Source: JALHNI01 sp965229305 (GTDB lineage: Bacteria > Acidobacteriota > Terriglobia > Bryobacterales > Bryobacteraceae). From it: 64,000 nt of DNA. Below, one piece after another: positions 61,049 to 64,000 of this stretch. Positions within the stretch are counted from its first letter, which is position 1; every line of letters starts with the position of its first letter. Under the pieces are notes generated by a model. The model saw only the letters and a program-made list of their open reading frames with translations, was not told where the DNA came from and did not search any database. Location of the stretch: positions 248,001-312,000 of the forward strand of contig CBDDIZ010000038.1 of assembly GCA_965229305.1 (NCBI GenBank), read 5' to 3'. The translations under genes and the position numbers were made by a program.

Positions 61049-61501
61049 GTGGCAAGATTTCAGACCAAACAGGGCACGGGGCGTTCGGGCAAACCACCTG
61101 AGCCGAAGTCCGTCCCAACGGCGAACCAACTCGACATCACGACGACAGAACCACCGGACCATCTAAACGCCGAAGCTCAAGCGTTCTGGCGAAAGACGCT
61201 GCCGCTGGTTCGGGAATACATGACGGCTGTGGACCTCGACGGCTTCGCCCAGGTCGCCTTTGCCTATTCGATGATGTTGGCCGCTCAACGGGACATTGAC
61301 GAGAACGGCCTCAAGACGATCAACGAACGGGGCATCCTGATCAAGAATCCGGCTGTCGCTGCGTACCGAGACTTTTTCAATATGTTCTACAGCATTGGTG
61401 GGCGTTACGGTCTCGACCCGTCAGCCCGTGCCAAGCTCATCAACGAGCAGCAAGACAAGCCGACCGATGCCGCTTCGCCCCTGGCTGGATTGATTCGCTA
61501 A
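61049..61501 (+). CDS. terS: Terminase small subunit, P27 family
   Basis: A 150-residue protein from GTG 61049. Features of the P27/Terminase_4 family: N-terminal GRSGKPPEPKSVPTANQL, then PPDHLNAEAQAFWRKTLPLVREYMTAVDLDGFAQVAFAYSMMLAAQRDI, and PAVAAYRDFFNMFYSIGGRYGLDPSARAKL. It recognises phage DNA for packaging. terL follows after 3 bp. Confidence 0.92.
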   Translation: MARFQTKQGTGRSGKPPEPKSVPTANQLDITTTEPPDHLNAEAQAFWRKTLPLVREYMTAVDLDGFAQVAFAYSMMLAAQRDIDENGLKTINERGILIKNPAVAAYRDFFNMFYSIGGRYGLDPSARAKLINEQQDKPTDAASPLAGLIR

Positions 61502-61504
61502 CCC

Positions 61505-63031
61505 ATGACCGAAGCCGACAAGGTGCTGGCGTTCGCCGGGTGCCTCAAAAACCCAGACGGGACTTCTTTCGCCCTGCTCCCGTTCCAGCAAGACATCATC
61601 CGAGAAGTGTTCGAGCCGACCAACGCAGACGGCACACGGACGGTTCGCAAAGCGTTCCTCACCTGCGCACGCCAGAACGGGAAGTCGAGCCTTGCCGCCG
61701 TCGTCCTGCTCTACCTGCTCTACACGGCACCGCCAAACAACGACGTAGCGTCCTGCGCAGGCTCTCGTGATCAGGCCAGCATCCTTTACAAGTACTGCAA
61801 GGCGCTGGTCCTCTCGACGCCCGAACTAGCCAAGATCACGAGCTTTACCGACTCCAAAAAACTGATCGTCAACCGCCGAACGGGAAACAGTTACCGTGCG
61901 CTCTCGGCTGACGGCGGTTTGGCCCACGGCTTTTCGTTCGCTACCGTCTTCGTTGACGAGCTTCATATCATCAACGGCGTTCGAGGCGAAGAACTCCTCT
62001 CTGCCGTGTTCTCGTCGATGGGCGCACGAAAGAACTCCCTGATCTTCATCACCACAACGGCGGGTTCAAGGGCTGCTGGTTCGGCGTGGCGTGAATACGA
62101 ATACGCCCAGAAGGTCGCCCAAGGACTGATCAAAGACCCGACCTACAGAGCGTTCCTCTACGTCAACGATTCCGCCGTGGCGCTCGACGACGAAGCGGCT
62201 TGGAAACGGGCGAACCCTGGCCTGGGCTATACCAAGCAACTCGACTACATGCAGAGCCAGTCGGCCAGGGCGATTGCCGCACCCGCCGAAGCTCATCGAT
62301 TCAAGCGCCTCGACCTCAACTGTTGGGGCATCGGCGAAGAGTCGCAATGGATTCTGCCGGAAGATTGGGCCGCTTGCGAACAGGCCGTTGACTGGGATTC
62401 CTTCGATACGGCCTACATTGGCATCGATCTTTCAACGAACACGGACCTTACGGCTGTGGTTCTGATCTTCCCGAAGGACGGCCAATTCTACGTCAAGCCG
62501 CATTTTTGGATGCCTACGGCGAACATCGAACAGCGGTCAACCAACGACGGCGTGCCCTATGGCGAATGGATGCGGCAAGGCTACATCACGGGTGTTTCGG
62601 GCGACTGCATCGACTACGAACAGATTCAAGACTTCATCCTCAAACAGGCCGAACGCTACAGCATCAAGGAAGTCGCTTTCGACCGATACGGCGCAGCGAG
62701 AATGACGACCCAACTGGCGAACGAAGGACTGCTCTGCGTCCCGATCAGCCAGACGTATTCGGGAGTCTCTGAAGCCTGCAAGTTCGTTCAACGGCTGATT
62801 CTCTCGAAGGCGCTCGTTCACGACGGCCACCCGGTGCTCAAGCATCACATCGATTGCGTTCGGATCAAGCAGGACGCCACGGACAGAATCATGCTCAAGA
62901 AACCGGATCGGGCAAAGACCGTTTCGAGAATCGACGGCGTAGCGGCTATGGTCACCGGGTTCTCTCGTGCTCTGTTTGAAGGGACGATCAAGCCGCTGCC
63001 GCAATGGTCAGGGAACATTACTGTTCTTTGA
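61505..63031 (+). CDS. terL: Terminase large subunit
   Basis: A 508-residue Terminase_1-type packaging motor. ATPase: LPFQQDIIREVF, Walker A region TCARQNGKSSLAAVV (about 53-67), Walker B FATVFVDELHIING (about 147-160), coupling motif LIFITTTAGS. Nuclease: TAYIGIDLSTNTDLTAVVLIFPK (about 301-323) and EVAFDRYGAARMTTQLANEG, then VHDGHPVLKHHIDCVRIKQDATDR. Intact, so the prophage packaging module looks functional. Confidence 0.95.
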   Translation: MTEADKVLAFAGCLKNPDGTSFALLPFQQDIIREVFEPTNADGTRTVRKAFLTCARQNGKSSLAAVVLLYLLYTAPPNNDVASCAGSRDQASILYKYCKALVLSTPELAKITSFTDSKKLIVNRRTGNSYRALSADGGLAHGFSFATVFVDELHIINGVRGEELLSAVFSSMGARKNSLIFITTTAGSRAAGSAWREYEYAQKVAQGLIKDPTYRAFLYVNDSAVALDDEAAWKRANPGLGYTKQLDYMQSQSARAIAAPAEAHRFKRLDLNCWGIGEESQWILPEDWAACEQAVDWDSFDTAYIGIDLSTNTDLTAVVLIFPKDGQFYVKPHFWMPTANIEQRSTNDGVPYGEWMRQGYITGVSGDCIDYEQIQDFILKQAERYSIKEVAFDRYGAARMTTQLANEGLLCVPISQTYSGVSEACKFVQRLILSKALVHDGHPVLKHHIDCVRIKQDATDRIMLKKPDRAKTVSRIDGVAAMVTGFSRALFEGTIKPLPQWSGNITVL

Positions 63032-63042
63032 AGAAGTATTGC

Positions 63043-63048
63043 TAGTAT
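63043..63048 (+). promoter_or_regulatory. -10-like TAGTAT before membrane gene D
   Basis: TAGTAT lies 7 nt before ATG 63056 and overlaps the alternative ATG 63047. No ribosome site; -35 weak. Confidence 0.4.
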
Positions 63049-63055
63049 GTCTTCC

Positions 63056-63685
63056 ATGACAACCACGCCCTTTCGGATGACGTTTCTAGGAATGATCCTT
63101 ACGCCGCTCGTCCTTTCGGCATCCCCGGCTATGCAGAGGGTCACTAGTACGCCATACACACTGTGGGGTGACGATGCTGTAGCAACATGGTGGTCGGTAA
63201 TCGTTTCAGGATTACTTGCCACTGCAACGTTAGTACTCTTGTATTTCCAATACCGCCTACAGGAGCGGTCTGAGCGAGATAGAGAAAAGGCTTCGCAAAC
63301 GTCCGTGTTCTCACCCCATCTGCAGCGTCTAAACGACTTCGAGACTCAGTGGCGAAAGGCGGTAGGGGTGTTTGAGGATCGTTATAAGCAATTTAATGAC
63401 CCGAATGCTTACAGGGTTCCTGGAAAGATTGCAACAGACATCGAAGCCGGGATCATTCAGCATGGGAGTTCTCTGTTTTCGGAAATCAATCTTGTCTGCT
63501 CCTTGCTTGAGCTGAAGTCAATCACCGACAACGACTTCATCTCACATTTTGACGGTAGACTGATTGACTGGTGTCATAGCTATTACACCGATATGCGACC
63601 TTTTTCCCCGCAATCTTCTTATCCGCATATGGAGCGCCGAGCTAACGCAATGGGCCTAAAGCCTCCAGTGGAAACGCCTAAATAA
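63056..63685 (+). CDS. Prophage membrane-protein family, member D
   Basis: A 209-residue protein placed between terL and the portal gene, where HK97-like phages normally have none. A hydrophobic N-terminus (about 8-25) is followed by a TM helix at about 46-64, FQYRLQERSERDREK (64-78; the QN of the family is QY here and the WQ is lost), a helical domain, and NLVCSLLELKSITDNDFISHFDGRLIDWC near 147-175, the best conserved family motif. Most diverged member. ATG 63056 is preferred because of the -10 spacing; 63047 is also in frame. A moron gene inserted into the head operon is likely. Confidence 0.75.
   Translation: MTTTPFRMTFLGMILTPLVLSASPAMQRVTSTPYTLWGDDAVATWWSVIVSGLLATATLVLLYFQYRLQERSERDREKASQTSVFSPHLQRLNDFETQWRKAVGVFEDRYKQFNDPNAYRVPGKIATDIEAGIIQHGSSLFSEINLVCSLLELKSITDNDFISHFDGRLIDWCHSYYTDMRPFSPQSSYPHMERRANAMGLKPPVETPK
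63679..63684 (+). promoter_or_regulatory. TAAATA box before portal gene
   Basis: ACGCC-TAAATA overlaps the stop of membrane gene D and lies 6 nt before GTG 63691. May be coincidental because it includes the stop codon. Confidence 0.35.
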
Positions 63686-63690
63686 GCCAT

Positions 63691-64000
63691 GTGAATCTCA
63701 TCAAAAAGGCTTTGCCGTGGCTATTCCGCCCTTCGATCAACACAGCCCAGTGGAGCGGCCAGACGTTCTCCGCTGCTCCCAACACTCCGCTAGTCATCAC
63801 CCCTGACACGGCGCTTCAGTTCTCCGCTGTCTACGCTTGCACCCGCATCATCAGCACCAACATTGCCAGCCTGCCGCTCGACATCTACACCCGGACCAAC
63901 AAGGGCAAAGACCTCGACACGGCCAGCCCGTACAACCGCCTGCTCAAGTTCTCGCCGACGAAGAGAATGAGCAGCTTCGATTGGCTTCAGGCCGTCGTCT
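63691..64000 (+). CDS. HK97-type portal protein, N-terminus
   Basis: About 103 residues from GTG 63691 to the window edge. The start (VNLIKKALPWLFRPS) and the run TPDTALQFSAVYACTRIISTNIASLPLDIY, then SPYNRLLKFSPTKRMSSFDWLQAVV, are typical of HK97-family portals. The portal forms the DNA entry ring of the head. The rest is outside the window. An ATG at 63688 would be followed at once by TGA. Confidence 0.9.
   Translation, partial: MNLIKKALPWLFRPSINTAQWSGQTFSAAPNTPLVITPDTALQFSAVYACTRIISTNIASLPLDIYTRTNKGKDLDTASPYNRLLKFSPTKRMSSFDWLQAVV

Larger units (their letters stand above)
47461..64000 (+). mobile_element. Temperate tailed-phage prophage, left part
   Basis: Starting at the comM break, the region has lower GC than the flank, mixed gene directions, many unknown small genes, a large serine recombinase, two HNH nucleases, P27-type terminase small subunit, terminase large subunit and an HK97-type portal gene at the window edge. 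The order HNH-terS-terL-portal is that of HK97-like head modules. The right end, capsid, tail and lysis genes and attR lie beyond the window. The remainder of comM is expected just past attR. Confidence 0.92.

Overview
The window looks like a chromosome segment of a Solibacteres/Bryobacterales-type acidobacterium carrying the left part of a tailed-phage prophage. Evidence for the host: high GC, an Oar-type TonB-dependent receptor with a carboxypeptidase-regulatory domain, an ADOP/MacB-type permease, an ECF sigma factor followed directly by a Ser/Thr kinase with TPR-like tail, and a secreted protein ending in the Solibacter-type C-terminal domain (the PTQINAQVP signature).

Host region (1-47466). 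It holds: a permease running off the left edge; a 1167-residue three-part flavin/iron-sulfur oxidoreductase (dihydropyrimidine-dehydrogenase-II-like, GltD-like and PyrK-like parts); HbpS/GlcG-like, FAH-family and LolA-like proteins and an HGSNAT-like membrane protein; an ECF sigma factor/kinase pair; a membrane-anchored winged-helix regulator divergent from the Oar receptor; a degenerate GGDEF protein divergent from a DUF294/exonuclease pair that converges on a sodium:solute symporter; a LmbE-like deacetylase; an ArnT-like glycosyltransferase and a CPA1 antiporter; and a run of secreted or degradative enzymes (M20 amidohydrolase, subtilase, YdjC deacetylase, quinone oxidoreductase, cyanophycinase). 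A compact six-gene minus-strand operon (46226 down to 39797) encodes carotenoid synthesis: GGPP synthase, phytoene desaturase, phytoene synthase, a membrane-anchored sulfite-oxidase-fold molybdoenzyme, a CruC-like glycosyltransferase and a CruD-like acyltransferase.

Prophage region (about 47467-64000, right end outside the window). A large serine recombinase gene begins about 40 bp inside an interrupted comM; the junction falls in the conserved AMNPCP motif of ComM. Lower GC and very different gene content follow: hypothetical proteins, a TET-associated-type glycosyltransferase (a possible DNA-base glycosylation enzyme), an FRG-domain protein, a possible replication initiator next to an iteron/AT-rich origin-like block, two HNH nucleases, P27-type small and large terminase subunits, and the start of an HK97-type portal gene.

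Most novel signals. (1) Four diverged copies of one small membrane-protein family (50700, 52498, 58700, 63056) share a TM-(K/R)QN(R/Q)LQ-M-WQ block and a C-terminal LC..I..W motif. Each has a -10-like box 6-7 nt before its ATG, which suggests leaderless messages. (2) Nine copies of an AGAYACGTCT imperfect palindrome lie only between prophage genes, three of them at exact 23-bp spacing. (3) Six TAAATA boxes without -35 elements all lie between genes; four sit 5-6 nt before starts, including the terminase and portal genes. (4) Five direct repeats and one inverted repeat of TTGAAGCAC flank an AT-rich double palindrome, as at a phage origin. Together these suggest a temperate phage with its own regulatory code and a repeated membrane cargo family. 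Function assignments rest on reading motifs only; no database search was possible.
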